Shown: positions 7,174 to 13,179, numbered from the stretch's first letter. The stretch: DNA of 13,179 bases from Clostridia bacterium (GCA_017454075.1 JAFTDQ010000054.1:1-13179); one strand, 5' to 3'. A program made the numbers and translations. The notes: generated from the letters alone by a model not told the origin.

Positions 7174-7407
7174 ATGGCGGACTGCAAAGTCTGCCGCGCA
7201 AAACTGAGCAACGACGAGATCGCCGTCACGCGGAAGCTCGTCGGCATGTGCGAGCAGGAGTATTACTGCAAAAAATGCCTCGCCGACAAATTCCGCGTCG
7301 ACGTCGGAACGATTGACGAAAAGATCCGGCAGTTCCGCAGAAACGGATGCTGGCTTTTCCCGCCCGAAGAGGAGAGATCCGATGAGAGAACTGAGTCACA
7401 GCGCTGA
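7174..7407 (+). CDS. Small Cys-rich (probable zinc-binding) protein
   Basis: A 77-residue protein beginning one base after the alpha-galactosidase stop and ending 26 bases inside the FAD-oxidoreductase gene, so it is certainly part of this operon if translated. Cysteines occur as CKVC (4-7) and CKKC (32-35), a likely four-cysteine zinc site, with extra cysteines at 26 and 59. The pattern of a first pair, a DEIAVTRKL helix, the second pair, and a closing GCWLF resembles small conserved hypothetical proteins I recall from Clostridia, but I cannot name a family with certainty. No separate strong ribosome binding site is present; GTAAAGGAC within the end of the alpha-galactosidase gene could serve, or translation is coupled by the adjacent stop. 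The last 13 residues are charged and unconserved-looking. A structural or regulatory partner of a neighbour is possible. Confidence 0.75.
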   Translation: MADCKVCRAKLSNDEIAVTRKLVGMCEQEYYCKKCLADKFRVDVGTIDEKIRQFRRNGCWLFPPEEERSDERTESQR

Positions 7408-9088
7408 TCTGTGCGTCGTCGGCGGAGGGCTTTCCGGCACCTGCGCCGCTATCGCCGCCGCCCGGCACGGACTGAAAGTCGTGCTCATGCAGGACCGGCC
7501 GATGCTCGGCGGAAACGCCTCGAGCGAGGTCAGGATGTGGATCTGCGGATGCGGTTCCCGAAACAGAGAACTGAAAGAGACGGGGATCCTCGAAGAGCTC
7601 GAGCTCGAAAACTTTTACCGGAACGACAACAGATGCTATCAGGTCTGGGACACCGTGATTTACGAGAAGGCGTTCCTCGAGCCGAATATAACGCTGCTGC
7701 TCAACACGACGTGTCAGAGCGTGGCCATGGACGGGAAGAGGATCGTCTCGGTACGCGGATGGCAGATGACGTCCGAAACGTATCATACCGTATCGGCGAG
7801 GTTTTTCGCCGACTGCTCCGGAGATTCGGTGCTCGCGCCGCTGACCGGCGCCGAGTTCCGCCTCGGAAGGGAAGCGCGCGCCGAATTCGGAGAGTCCATC
7901 GCTCCCGAAGAGGCCGACAGCAAGACGATGGGGCTCTCCTGTATGTTTCAGATCCGCGAGACAGACAGAAAGCAGAAGTTCATCCCGCCTGAATGGGCGT
8001 ATAAGTTTACATCGGACGACGATATCCCGCTGAGGGAGCATGAGATCGGCACAAACTACTGGTGGATAGAGATCGGCGGCGACAAAGACAGCATCCACGA
8101 TACCGACGACCTCCGTCACGAGCTCCTGAAAATATCCTACGGCGTGTGGGATCACGTGAAAAATTACGGAGATCACGGCGCCGACAACTGGGTGCTTGAC
8201 TGGATCGGATTTCTTCCGGGAAAGCGCGAAAGCAGGCGCTACGTCGGGGATTACATCGTTAATCAGAACGACGTCAGTTCCGGCGGCCGTTTCGACGATA
8301 TAGTCGCCTACGGCGGGTGGACGATGGACGACCATTTTCCGGAGGGCTTCTGGTACCGCGGCGGATATCCGACGATACATCATCCGGCGCCGACCCCGTG
8401 GGGGATCCCGTGGAGGGCGCTCTATTCGAAAAATATCGAAAATCTCGGCTTCGCAGGGCGCAACATCAGCGTCACGCATACCGCAATGAGCAGCTCGAGG
8501 GTCATGGCGACCTGCTGCCTCTGCGGTCAGGCGCTCGGTACGGGGATATCCCTTGCCGTGAAGGAAGGGAAGGGCTTCCGCGATATCGACGTCGGGGAGC
8601 TCCGCCGGGAGCTCATGCTCGACGACGTGTATATACCCTACCACGAAAGGGAGATCACCGAACTGACCCGCCTCGCGCGGACAAACGCCGAAATCGTCAG
8701 AAACGGAGTTGACAGATCCTTCGGTGACGAAAAGAACTACTGGGAAGGACGCTCGGGCGGCAGAGTCGTGTTCGAATACGACTCACCCGAGTACGTTGAC
8801 AGGATAAGACTTGTCTTTGACAGCGAACTCACCCGGGCGTATCACAATATGCCGAGCAATTATCCCCTTCACGAGGATAAATACAAACTCCCGAAAACGC
8901 TCGTGAGCGATTACGACGTGATCTGCGAGGGCACTGACGGCGAGGGCTTCACGGCGGCCGCCGTGACCGACAACAGGCGGCGTCTCGTCTTCCATGATAT
9001 CGGAAGGAAGGTAAAAAAGATCGCGTTCGTTCCGAGAACGACGTGGGGCTGTCCCGAGTTCAGACTTTTTGCTCTTGACGTTCTTTGA
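7382..9088 (+). CDS. FAD-dependent oxidoreductase (FAD_oxidored type) with C-terminal beta domain
   Basis: A 568-residue protein. The N terminus carries a Rossmann dinucleotide motif, CVVGGGLSG at 11-19, followed by a strand-helix-strand and LGGNASSEVRMWICG at 42-56, the hallmark of the FAD_oxidored group (PF12831). These proteins are frequent beside sugar-utilisation genes in Clostridia and Bacteroidota, but most have no proven substrate. Residues from about 452 to 568, starting at NYWEGRSGG, look like a separate beta-rich domain, possibly of the galactose-binding type; that is a guess from pattern. There is no signal peptide, so it should be cytoplasmic. The ATG at 7382 follows AGGAG at 7370-7374, seven bases away; an in-frame ATG at 7313 lacks this and would lie deep in the small Cys-rich gene. 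The operon position after the GH27 gene suggests oxidation of a sugar or glycoside. Confidence 0.85.
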   Translation: MRELSHSADLCVVGGGLSGTCAAIAAARHGLKVVLMQDRPMLGGNASSEVRMWICGCGSRNRELKETGILEELELENFYRNDNRCYQVWDTVIYEKAFLEPNITLLLNTTCQSVAMDGKRIVSVRGWQMTSETYHTVSARFFADCSGDSVLAPLTGAEFRLGREARAEFGESIAPEEADSKTMGLSCMFQIRETDRKQKFIPPEWAYKFTSDDDIPLREHEIGTNYWWIEIGGDKDSIHDTDDLRHELLKISYGVWDHVKNYGDHGADNWVLDWIGFLPGKRESRRYVGDYIVNQNDVSSGGRFDDIVAYGGWTMDDHFPEGFWYRGGYPTIHHPAPTPWGIPWRALYSKNIENLGFAGRNISVTHTAMSSSRVMATCCLCGQALGTGISLAVKEGKGFRDIDVGELRRELMLDDVYIPYHEREITELTRLARTNAEIVRNGVDRSFGDEKNYWEGRSGGRVVFEYDSPEYVDRIRLVFDSELTRAYHNMPSNYPLHEDKYKLPKTLVSDYDVICEGTDGEGFTAAAVTDNRRRLVFHDIGRKVKKIAFVPRTTWGCPEFRLFALDVL

Positions 9089-9139
9089 AGCAGTAGGAAC
9101 TTTTGCAACAAATTAGTATAAAGTCCCTTTTCAGAGCGG

Positions 9140-9168
9140 TTGACTGAGCGACTTAAAAGTGATACAAT
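9140..9168 (+). promoter_or_regulatory. Promoter of the solute-binding lipoprotein gene
   Basis: TTGACT (9140-9145), 17 bases, TACAAT (9163-9168). Transcription should start near 9175, inside the left arm of the following hairpin, leaving a leader of just over 100 bases. The 11-mer GTGATACAATA at 9159-9169 recurs exactly in the aquaporin promoter. Confidence 0.75.
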
Positions 9169-9170
9169 AC

Positions 9171-9199
9171 GAGCGGTGGGAGACTCCCGCCGCTCTTTT
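9171..9199 (+). terminator. Hairpin with TTTT overlapping the start site of the next transcript
   Basis: GAGCGGTGGG (9171-9180) pairs with CCCGCCGCTC (9186-9195) around AGACT, ten pairs with one G-U, followed by TTTT. It is the only terminator-like structure after the FAD-oxidoreductase gene (stop at 9088), yet it lies just 2 bases after a -10 box. It may end read-through from the upstream operon or stabilise the 5' end of the binding-protein mRNA. Confidence 0.55.
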
Positions 9200-9281
9200 G
9201 GATATGACAAAAGACGCTTGAAACAGCAAGTAACACTGAACCCGGTAAAACCGATCGGCAAAACCGTTTAAGGAGGAAAAT

Positions 9282-10754
9282 ATGAAAAAGAACTTCCTGA
9301 GGATGATCTGCCTTCTCGCGGCCGTCATAATGATATTTACGGCCGCTGCGTGCTCAGATCCCGGAAAGGGCCCCGTCGCAACAGGCGGCGGTGATGAAAC
9401 GACGGCGCGGGGGTCGGATGAAAAACTCAGACCCGATATACCCGAAAAGCTCAATGAGGACGGCTTCACTCTCAGTATCCTCAATTATGCGGAGGGCTCG
9501 GGATATTCGAAGGCGACGCTCGACGTCGAATACGACGAAGAGCTCTCCCGCGTCGACGAGGCGATCTACAGACGCAACCGCAAGATAGAAGACGAATACA
9601 AATGTACGATAAGCGTAGAGGGCGTCGCCGTTCCGAGTACAACGCTCACGACTCTTGTCGGAGCGGGTGACTCGAGCTTTGACCTTTCAATGTGCTACGA
9701 GGAGTGGATAGGCAACGTCCTGACGAGCATCCTCGGATGGGACGTGCTCCCGAACGTCGATCTTACCGCCCCGTGGTGGAACGTCCAGGGCAACAGGACC
9801 TTCAATATCAGGGGGATCCAGTTCGCGGCGACGGGGGATTTCAGTCTCTCGCATTACAACAAGATCTACTGCTTCATTTACAACAAAGACCTGTATGACG
9901 ACGTCGACACGGGATACAATCTTTACGAACAGGTGAGAAACCGCACCTGGACAATCGAAAGACTTTATGAGATCGCAAAGCCATTCAACCGCAATCTCGA
10001 CGGAGACATCAACGAGATAACGGACGATGACGGACACGGCATCGTCGCAACGTCGAAGGTCCTCTTCTCGCTCCTGCTCAACGGTTCGGGGACGAAGATA
10101 ATTCAGAGCGACAAAAACGGCGACCCGTATTTCGCCCTCGACGGCAGAAATCAGATGGATATCCTTCAGCGGATAGTTGAGATAAACACGGGCGACGGCG
10201 GATATTTCAGAAACGCTCCGAATCCGAACGACGCGCTGTATCTCAGCACGTATGCAAAGGGCAACACGCTTTTCTACGCCTGCATCCTGAGCGGCATCGG
10301 GAGCACGCCGGATTATGATTTCGAGACCGGTTATATGCCCGCGCCCCTTTACGACGAGCAGCAGGAGAATTATCATTCGGTTTCGATAGGCGGAAACGTC
10401 ATGGTCATTCCGGCGACGATAGAGAAGGACCGCCGCGAGGACGTCTCCACGCTGCTTGAATATATGTCGTATCTCTCCCGCGATACGGTCGTGAAAGAGT
10501 ACGTTCAGACGTATCTGAAAACGAGAATGGCCGACGGAAACGACGCCGAGATGATCCAGCTCATGTTCGACACGGTTGATTATGACCTCGCGAACAACCT
10601 TTTCGCGAAGGGCGCTCGCCTCGCCGTGAACGCAAAGGTGTTCCATCCCCTCGTTTCGGGCTTCTCCTCCATTCTTGAAGGAATAAAGACAGACCTCGAG
10701 TCGACGATCGACTCGACGCTCGAGAACATCGAAAAGATGGTCACAAACGGATAA
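9282..10754 (+). CDS. Extracellular solute-binding lipoprotein (family 1 type, orphan)
   Basis: A 490-residue secreted lipoprotein. Residues 1-23 form a lipoprotein signal peptide ending TAAAC, with Cys24 the presumed lipidated residue; the lipobox is weak because Ala replaces the usual Leu. A short Gly/Thr-rich linker follows, then a mature domain resembling family 1 solute-binding proteins of ABC sugar importers: a two-lobed start near IYRRNRKIEDEYKC, a middle DLTAPWWN motif that I associate with large Clostridia paralogue families, and a helical C terminus. AGGAGG at 9271-9276 lies five bases before the ATG. The likely role is capture of an oligosaccharide at the outer face of the membrane. 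No permease or transporter ATPase gene is next to it, so its partner must be elsewhere. A ligand cannot be read from the sequence; neighbours suggest an alpha-galactoside. Confidence 0.85.
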   Translation: MKKNFLRMICLLAAVIMIFTAAACSDPGKGPVATGGGDETTARGSDEKLRPDIPEKLNEDGFTLSILNYAEGSGYSKATLDVEYDEELSRVDEAIYRRNRKIEDEYKCTISVEGVAVPSTTLTTLVGAGDSSFDLSMCYEEWIGNVLTSILGWDVLPNVDLTAPWWNVQGNRTFNIRGIQFAATGDFSLSHYNKIYCFIYNKDLYDDVDTGYNLYEQVRNRTWTIERLYEIAKPFNRNLDGDINEITDDDGHGIVATSKVLFSLLLNGSGTKIIQSDKNGDPYFALDGRNQMDILQRIVEINTGDGGYFRNAPNPNDALYLSTYAKGNTLFYACILSGIGSTPDYDFETGYMPAPLYDEQQENYHSVSIGGNVMVIPATIEKDRREDVSTLLEYMSYLSRDTVVKEYVQTYLKTRMADGNDAEMIQLMFDTVDYDLANNLFAKGARLAVNAKVFHPLVSGFSSILEGIKTDLESTIDSTLENIEKMVTNG

Positions 10755-10770
10755 AAAGCGCTGCGGGAGC

Positions 10771-10808
10771 GGGACCGGCCACGGAGGCGGCCGGTCCCAC
10801 AGGGTTTT
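10771..10808 (+). terminator. Perfect hairpin between the two lipoprotein genes
   Basis: GGGACCGGCC (10771-10780) and GGCCGGTCCC (10789-10798) are perfectly complementary over ten pairs around an eight-base loop. A TTTT run starts only at 10805, so termination would be partial. As no promoter is visible before the next gene, this may set a lower level for the CBM6 lipoprotein or protect the end of the binding-protein mRNA. Confidence 0.6.
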
Positions 10809-10831
10809 AATTCAGCGAGGAAATCGAAACA

Positions 10832-11461
10832 ATGAAAAAAGCAGTCCGCGTTATTATCGCGCTTGTCGCCGCGGCGCTTCTCTGCGCCTGCTCCGCGGGG
10901 CCCCGGACGCCGTCAGGCACGGCAAAGCCCGAATCGGGGACGAAAAAGGCCGTCCCCGCCGAAACGTCCGGCGTTCCGGTCACAACCGCCGAAGAAGAGA
11001 CCGAACCGGTCACCGAGGCACCGAAAGCGCCGTACCTGAAACTTTACGTCGACTCCGCAAAGTTCATAGACGACGAATCGACGAACGAAACGGGCGGGGG
11101 CTCGGGGAATCCGATTCAGTACGTCGAGGGCTGCGGAGCCGGTTACGCTTCCCTCGGCGACGCCGTCGTTTTTGAAAACGTCGATTTCGGAAGCAGGGGG
11201 GCTTCCGAGATGATAATCGATTTTTCGAACGGAGACAAGAATTATTCGACGACGACCCTTGAGGTGAGGATAGACAGTCTCACTGAGGGGGAGCCGGTCT
11301 CAACGTATGAAATCAAGTACACCGGCGGCTGGGATATTTCTCACGCAAAATCTTTCCGCGCCGCCTGTGCGATACCCGCCGGGGTTCATACGCTCTATAT
11401 CGTTTACACAAATACAAATTCCGGCTCTTTCGACACCGTCGGATTTGTCGAGGCGGAATAA
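10832..11461 (+). CDS. Lipoprotein with CBM6-like carbohydrate-binding domain
   Basis: A 209-residue secreted protein. A signal peptide with hydrophobic core VIIALVAAALLC ends in a lipobox LCAC, giving Cys20 as the lipidated residue. Residues about 21-67 are a Pro/Thr/Glu/Lys-rich linker that would span the cell wall. The C-terminal 140 residues look like a family 6 carbohydrate-binding module: an opening strand, EGCGAGYASLGDAVVFENVDF, then LEVRIDSL, a TGGWDISHAKSF segment and the closing AGVHTLYIVYTN typical of the CBM6 beta-sandwich. No catalytic domain is present, so it probably displays a glycan-binding module on the membrane. The start has only a weak, distant GAGG (10817-10820) before it. 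It follows the solute-binding gene after a hairpin and no clear promoter. CBM35 or a related sandwich is an alternative to CBM6. Confidence 0.75.
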   Translation: MKKAVRVIIALVAAALLCACSAGPRTPSGTAKPESGTKKAVPAETSGVPVTTAEEETEPVTEAPKAPYLKLYVDSAKFIDDESTNETGGGSGNPIQYVEGCGAGYASLGDAVVFENVDFGSRGASEMIIDFSNGDKNYSTTTLEVRIDSLTEGEPVSTYEIKYTGGWDISHAKSFRAACAIPAGVHTLYIVYTNTNSGSFDTVGFVEAE

Positions 11462-11469
11462 AAAAACAA

Positions 11470-11498
11470 TTGACAGATACGGCCGTCCGTGATACAAT
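11470..11498 (+). promoter_or_regulatory. Promoter of the aquaporin gene
   Basis: TTGACA (11470-11475), 17 bases, TACAAT (11493-11498). Transcription should start near 11505, leaving about 47 bases of leader before the ATG. The -10 region sits in the loop and inner stem of an inverted repeat. Confidence 0.8.
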
Positions 11499-11515
11499 AA
11501 TATCATCGGGCGGCC
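11481..11515. repeat. Inverted repeat enclosing the aquaporin -10 box
   Basis: GGCCGTCCGTGATA (11481-11494) pairs with TATCATCGGGCGGCC (11501-11515): 14 pairs with one G-U and a one-base bulge, loop CAATAA. It starts 20 bases after the stop of the CBM6 lipoprotein and no better terminator follows that gene, so it may end that transcript although the tail TTCTATG is a poor U tract. It could also be an operator. Confidence 0.55.
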
Positions 11516-11551
11516 TTCTATGCCGTCAAATAAAATACAGAGGAGAATGGT

Positions 11552-12214
11552 ATGAAATCATTCAAAAAGTATCTGGCGGAGTTTATCGGCACCTTCGTGC
11601 TCGTTCTTTTCGCCTGCGGAGCTGCGGTAGTCACACAGTGCTCCACCTCCAATTTCGCCGGCTATCTTCTGACGGCGCTTGCATTCGGACTTGTCATAGT
11701 CGCGATGGCGTATTCCATCGGCAACGTCTCGGGATGCCACATCAATCCGGCTGTCAGTCTCGCGATGCTTATCAGCAAAAAGCTTTCGGTCGCTGACTTT
11801 ATCGGCTACGTGATAGCCCAGTTTGCCGGCGCTACGGCCGGCGCCGCCGTACTGTGGGCTCTTCTCGGAAGCAACGAGTCGCTCGGGCAGAACGGTCTTT
11901 ACAAAGGAAACGTATGGCTCTCGCTTCTCGTTGAGGTAATTCTCACGTTCGTCTTTGTCCTCGCCATCCTCGGCGTGACGTCAAAGACGGAGAACAGCGC
12001 GGTCGCCGGGATAGTCATCGGCCTCACGCTGACGCTCGTTCACATCTTCGGTATTTATTTCACCGGAACGTCGGTCAATCCGGCGCGCAGCTTCGGGCCG
12101 GCGCTCTTCGTGGGAGGCGAGGCGCTCGCGAACGTATGGGTCTTCATCGTCGCTCCTCTCTGCGGAGGCGCTCTTGCGGCGGTATGCCACAAGCTCCTTT
12201 CGGGCAAAAAATAA
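11552..12214 (+). CDS. aqpZ: Aquaporin of the AqpZ type (MIP family)
   Basis: A 220-residue membrane channel with six transmembrane helices and the two MIP half-helix motifs, HINPAVS with NPA at 65-67 and SVNPARS with NPA at 176-178. The selectivity-filter residues of the water-selective E. coli AqpZ are in place: Phe45 in helix 2, His164, Thr173 and Arg179, with the same His-Thr-Arg spacings (9 and 6) as in AqpZ. The small pore made by Phe and His favours water over glycerol. AGGAG at 11541-11545 lies six bases before the ATG. The gene has its own promoter and a terminator and so forms a single-gene unit; its link to the sugar genes upstream may be only positional, or it may help osmotic balance during solute uptake. 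The short C-terminal tail ends in SGKK. Confidence 0.93.
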   Translation: MKSFKKYLAEFIGTFVLVLFACGAAVVTQCSTSNFAGYLLTALAFGLVIVAMAYSIGNVSGCHINPAVSLAMLISKKLSVADFIGYVIAQFAGATAGAAVLWALLGSNESLGQNGLYKGNVWLSLLVEVILTFVFVLAILGVTSKTENSAVAGIVIGLTLTLVHIFGIYFTGTSVNPARSFGPALFVGGEALANVWVFIVAPLCGGALAAVCHKLLSGKK

Positions 12215-12243
12215 TTATATCGGCAAACTGAATACCTGAATAG

Positions 12244-12300
12244 AGCGTGCCTGCCCTGAAGCTTCGGAATACCGGACTGGAATGGGTCGGCACGCTTTTT
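12244..12300 (+). terminator. Long-loop terminator after the aquaporin gene
   Basis: AGCGTGCC (12244-12251) and GGCACGCT (12289-12296) pair perfectly and run into a TTTTT tract (12296-12300). The 37-base interior is itself partly foldable: TTCGG and CCGGA pair across AATA, and CCC can meet GGG next to the outer stem. The result is a rod-like terminator, 29 bases after the aquaporin stop. Confidence 0.8.
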
Positions 12301-12513
12301 GCCGCCGCGCCGCCCTCGCCGCGCCGGAGATCGCGTCGGGACAAACACGTTTCTGGAACGGATATCCGCCCGGAATCTCTTTGCTTGTGACTGATTTATT
12401 CTAACTTATGACAACTTTTGAAAACGCTTGTCGGATTTTGGGCTTCTCGTGCATTATATATAATAGAGGGTCTGTGAAAGGCGTGTGCAAAGCGCGCCCC
12501 GGACTCATCTGTC
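12301..12513. other. Intergenic stretch without a recognised gene
   Basis: The first 70 bases are very GC-rich with runs of GCC and CGC; from about 12395 the sequence turns AT-rich with TTTTGAAAA and TATATATAAT (12455-12464). The latter resembles a -10 box, but the nearest -35 candidate (TTGTCG, 12428-12433) is too far away at 25 bases. No credible coding frame with a ribosome binding site and no clear RNA structure was found. Confidence 0.5.
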
Positions 12514-12543
12514 TTGACATATCCCTTCTGGGTGTGTTAAAAT
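12514..12543 (+). promoter_or_regulatory. Promoter of the secreted-protein gene
   Basis: TTGACA (12514-12519) and TAAAAT (12538-12543) are 18 bases apart. Transcription would start near 12550, placing the mRNA start only about 20 bases before the ATG and just ahead of the AAGGAGG ribosome binding site at 12557-12563. Confidence 0.7.
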
Positions 12544-12568
12544 AATAATACCTGATAAGGAGGTTTTT

Positions 12569-13179
12569 ATGAAAACCAAAAGAGAAACACAAAAGGCAAA
12601 AATCCTGTCTCTGCTTCTCGCCGTGGCGATGGCTTTCGCTTCTCTGCCGCAGATCGCGCTGCCGGTATCGAGCGTGGAAGCCGAGCCTCCGCGGGCCGTC
12701 CTCATCTCTGCGGAATACGAGCCGGGACGGGGAGAGTATGAGAAGCACTTTCTGCTGAACGACGGAAGCTTTATAGCGGTATCGTACGCCGACGCTGTAC
12801 ACTATGAGGACTGCGACGGCAAATGGCTCGAAGTCGACAACAGACTTGCTTTTGACGGGAACACTTCCCGTATCGTCAGCGAAAGCGGAGACTTCGGCAC
12901 GTCTTTTGCCGCATCCGCGGGCGATGGCGATCTTGTTTCGGTTTCAAAAGACGGTAAAGTCATATCCTGGTCTCTTTCGGTTTCCGACGGCGAAACGGAA
13001 TATACTTCTGCTCCATACGTTTCCCCCGAATACTCCGAAAAAGGAAAAGACAAAGATTTTTCCGGTCTCGATATAAACGACCCCGAAACGTTTGAACTCA
13101 ACAAAGCTTACGGATTAATCTCGTACCCGTCGCTTTTCGAAGAGCTTCCCGAGATATCTGCAAATTACACAATAGCGCA
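12569..13179 (+). CDS. Secreted protein, N-terminal part, RHS/surface-protein-like start (cut by window edge)
   Basis: The frame is open from the ATG at 12569 to the window end (203 codons) without a stop. Residues 1-38 form a Sec signal peptide: a basic start with KTKRETQKAK, a hydrophobic core LSLLLAVAMAFA and a likely cleavage after VEA at 38. The mature region begins with a motif I associate with the N termini of large secreted Clostridia proteins, including RHS-repeat and other wall-exposed proteins: HFLLNDGSFIAVSYADAVHY at 60-79 followed by Gly-Lys-Trp-Leu-Glu-Val-Asp-Asn-Arg-Leu (84-93). A beta-rich, acidic, Ser-rich stretch follows. AAGGAGG lies five bases before the start. The C-terminal part that would decide between polymorphic toxin, adhesin or enzyme is outside the window, so the function is open. 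Confidence 0.8.
   Translation, partial: MKTKRETQKAKILSLLLAVAMAFASLPQIALPVSSVEAEPPRAVLISAEYEPGRGEYEKHFLLNDGSFIAVSYADAVHYEDCDGKWLEVDNRLAFDGNTSRIVSESGDFGTSFAASAGDGDLVSVSKDGKVISWSLSVSDGETEYTSAPYVSPEYSEKGKDKDFSGLDINDPETFELNKAYGLISYPSLFEELPEISANYTIA

Noticed and set aside
6372..7247. A 291-codon minus-strand frame opposite the alpha-galactosidase
   Set aside because: It is a shadow of the GH27 gene, without recognisable motifs.
7226..8644. A 472-codon open frame on the minus strand opposite the FAD oxidoreductase gene
   Set aside because: It is antisense to a clearly recognisable flavoprotein, has no family signature or ribosome binding site, and arises from GC-rich codon bias.
9232..9266. A repeat with two AAAACCG copies in the leader of the binding-protein gene
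   Set aside because: The copies are short and could occur by chance; no extended symmetry or conserved riboswitch pattern was seen.
9687..10646. A 319-codon minus-strand frame opposite the solute-binding protein
   Set aside because: The composition is of the antisense type and the plus strand has a signal peptide, a good ribosome binding site and family features.
12411..12433. A catabolite-repression (cre)-like or LacI-type operator around TGAAAACGCTTGTC
   Set aside because: The left half resembles a cre site but the right half misses the conserved CA, and the symmetry is poor; it also lies about 80 bases upstream of the visible promoter.
12455..12464. A second promoter at TATATATAAT
   Set aside because: The -10-like sequence is good but no -35 box lies at 16-18 bases; the nearest candidates are 15 and 25 bases away and poor.

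Overview
The window looks like a chromosomal segment of a GC-rich member of the Clostridia (Bacillota), probably an uncultured gut or rumen lineage. The clues are strong AGGAGG-type ribosome binding sites, near-consensus TTGACA-N17-TATAAT promoters, an ABC-F ATPase, a Mbeg1-like (DUF2974) hydrolase, an orphan sugar-type binding lipoprotein and a glycyl radical enzyme. The lineage assignment is inference from gene content and style, not from a marker gene. I see no rRNA, tRNA, CRISPR array, transposase or integrase.

Region 1 (1-4089, minus strand) is one tightly packed operon read right to left: an Ala-rich zinc-ribbon protein, an ABC-F ATPase with a GTG start, a sugar-transfer-type ATP-grasp protein, and the first 215 codons of a pyruvate formate-lyase-like glycyl radical enzyme that runs off the left edge. 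Gaps are 3, 10 and 7 bp, so the genes are probably co-transcribed and partly coupled in translation. The operon starts from a perfect sigma-A promoter at 4137-4165.

Region 2 (4137-5912) has a second perfect promoter, back to back with the first. The two -35 boxes form the arms of one short palindrome. It drives a membrane-anchored Mbeg1-like alpha/beta hydrolase ending at a GC-rich hairpin.

Region 3 (5943-9088, plus strand) is a three-gene operon: a cytoplasmic GH27 alpha-galactosidase, a 77-residue cysteine-rich protein, and an FAD-dependent oxidoreductase whose start lies inside the small gene. Region 4 (9140-11461) holds a solute-binding lipoprotein and a lipoprotein with a CBM6-like domain, separated by a hairpin. 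Together regions 3 and 4 read as a glycan capture and processing locus: binding at the cell surface, then hydrolysis and a possible redox step inside. No permease, transporter ATPase or regulator is present in the window.

Region 5 (11470-12300) is an AqpZ-type aquaporin with its own promoter and a long-loop terminator. Region 6 (12301-13179) is a mostly empty intergenic stretch with a promoter, then the N-terminal 203 codons of a secreted protein resembling the start of large RHS-type or other surface proteins, cut by the right edge.

The points most worth following are the GH27/Cys-rich protein/FAD oxidoreductase operon, the symmetric divergent promoter, the hairpins that overlap two promoters, and the truncated secreted protein. 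All coordinates and motifs were read by eye; family names come from recognition, not from a search.
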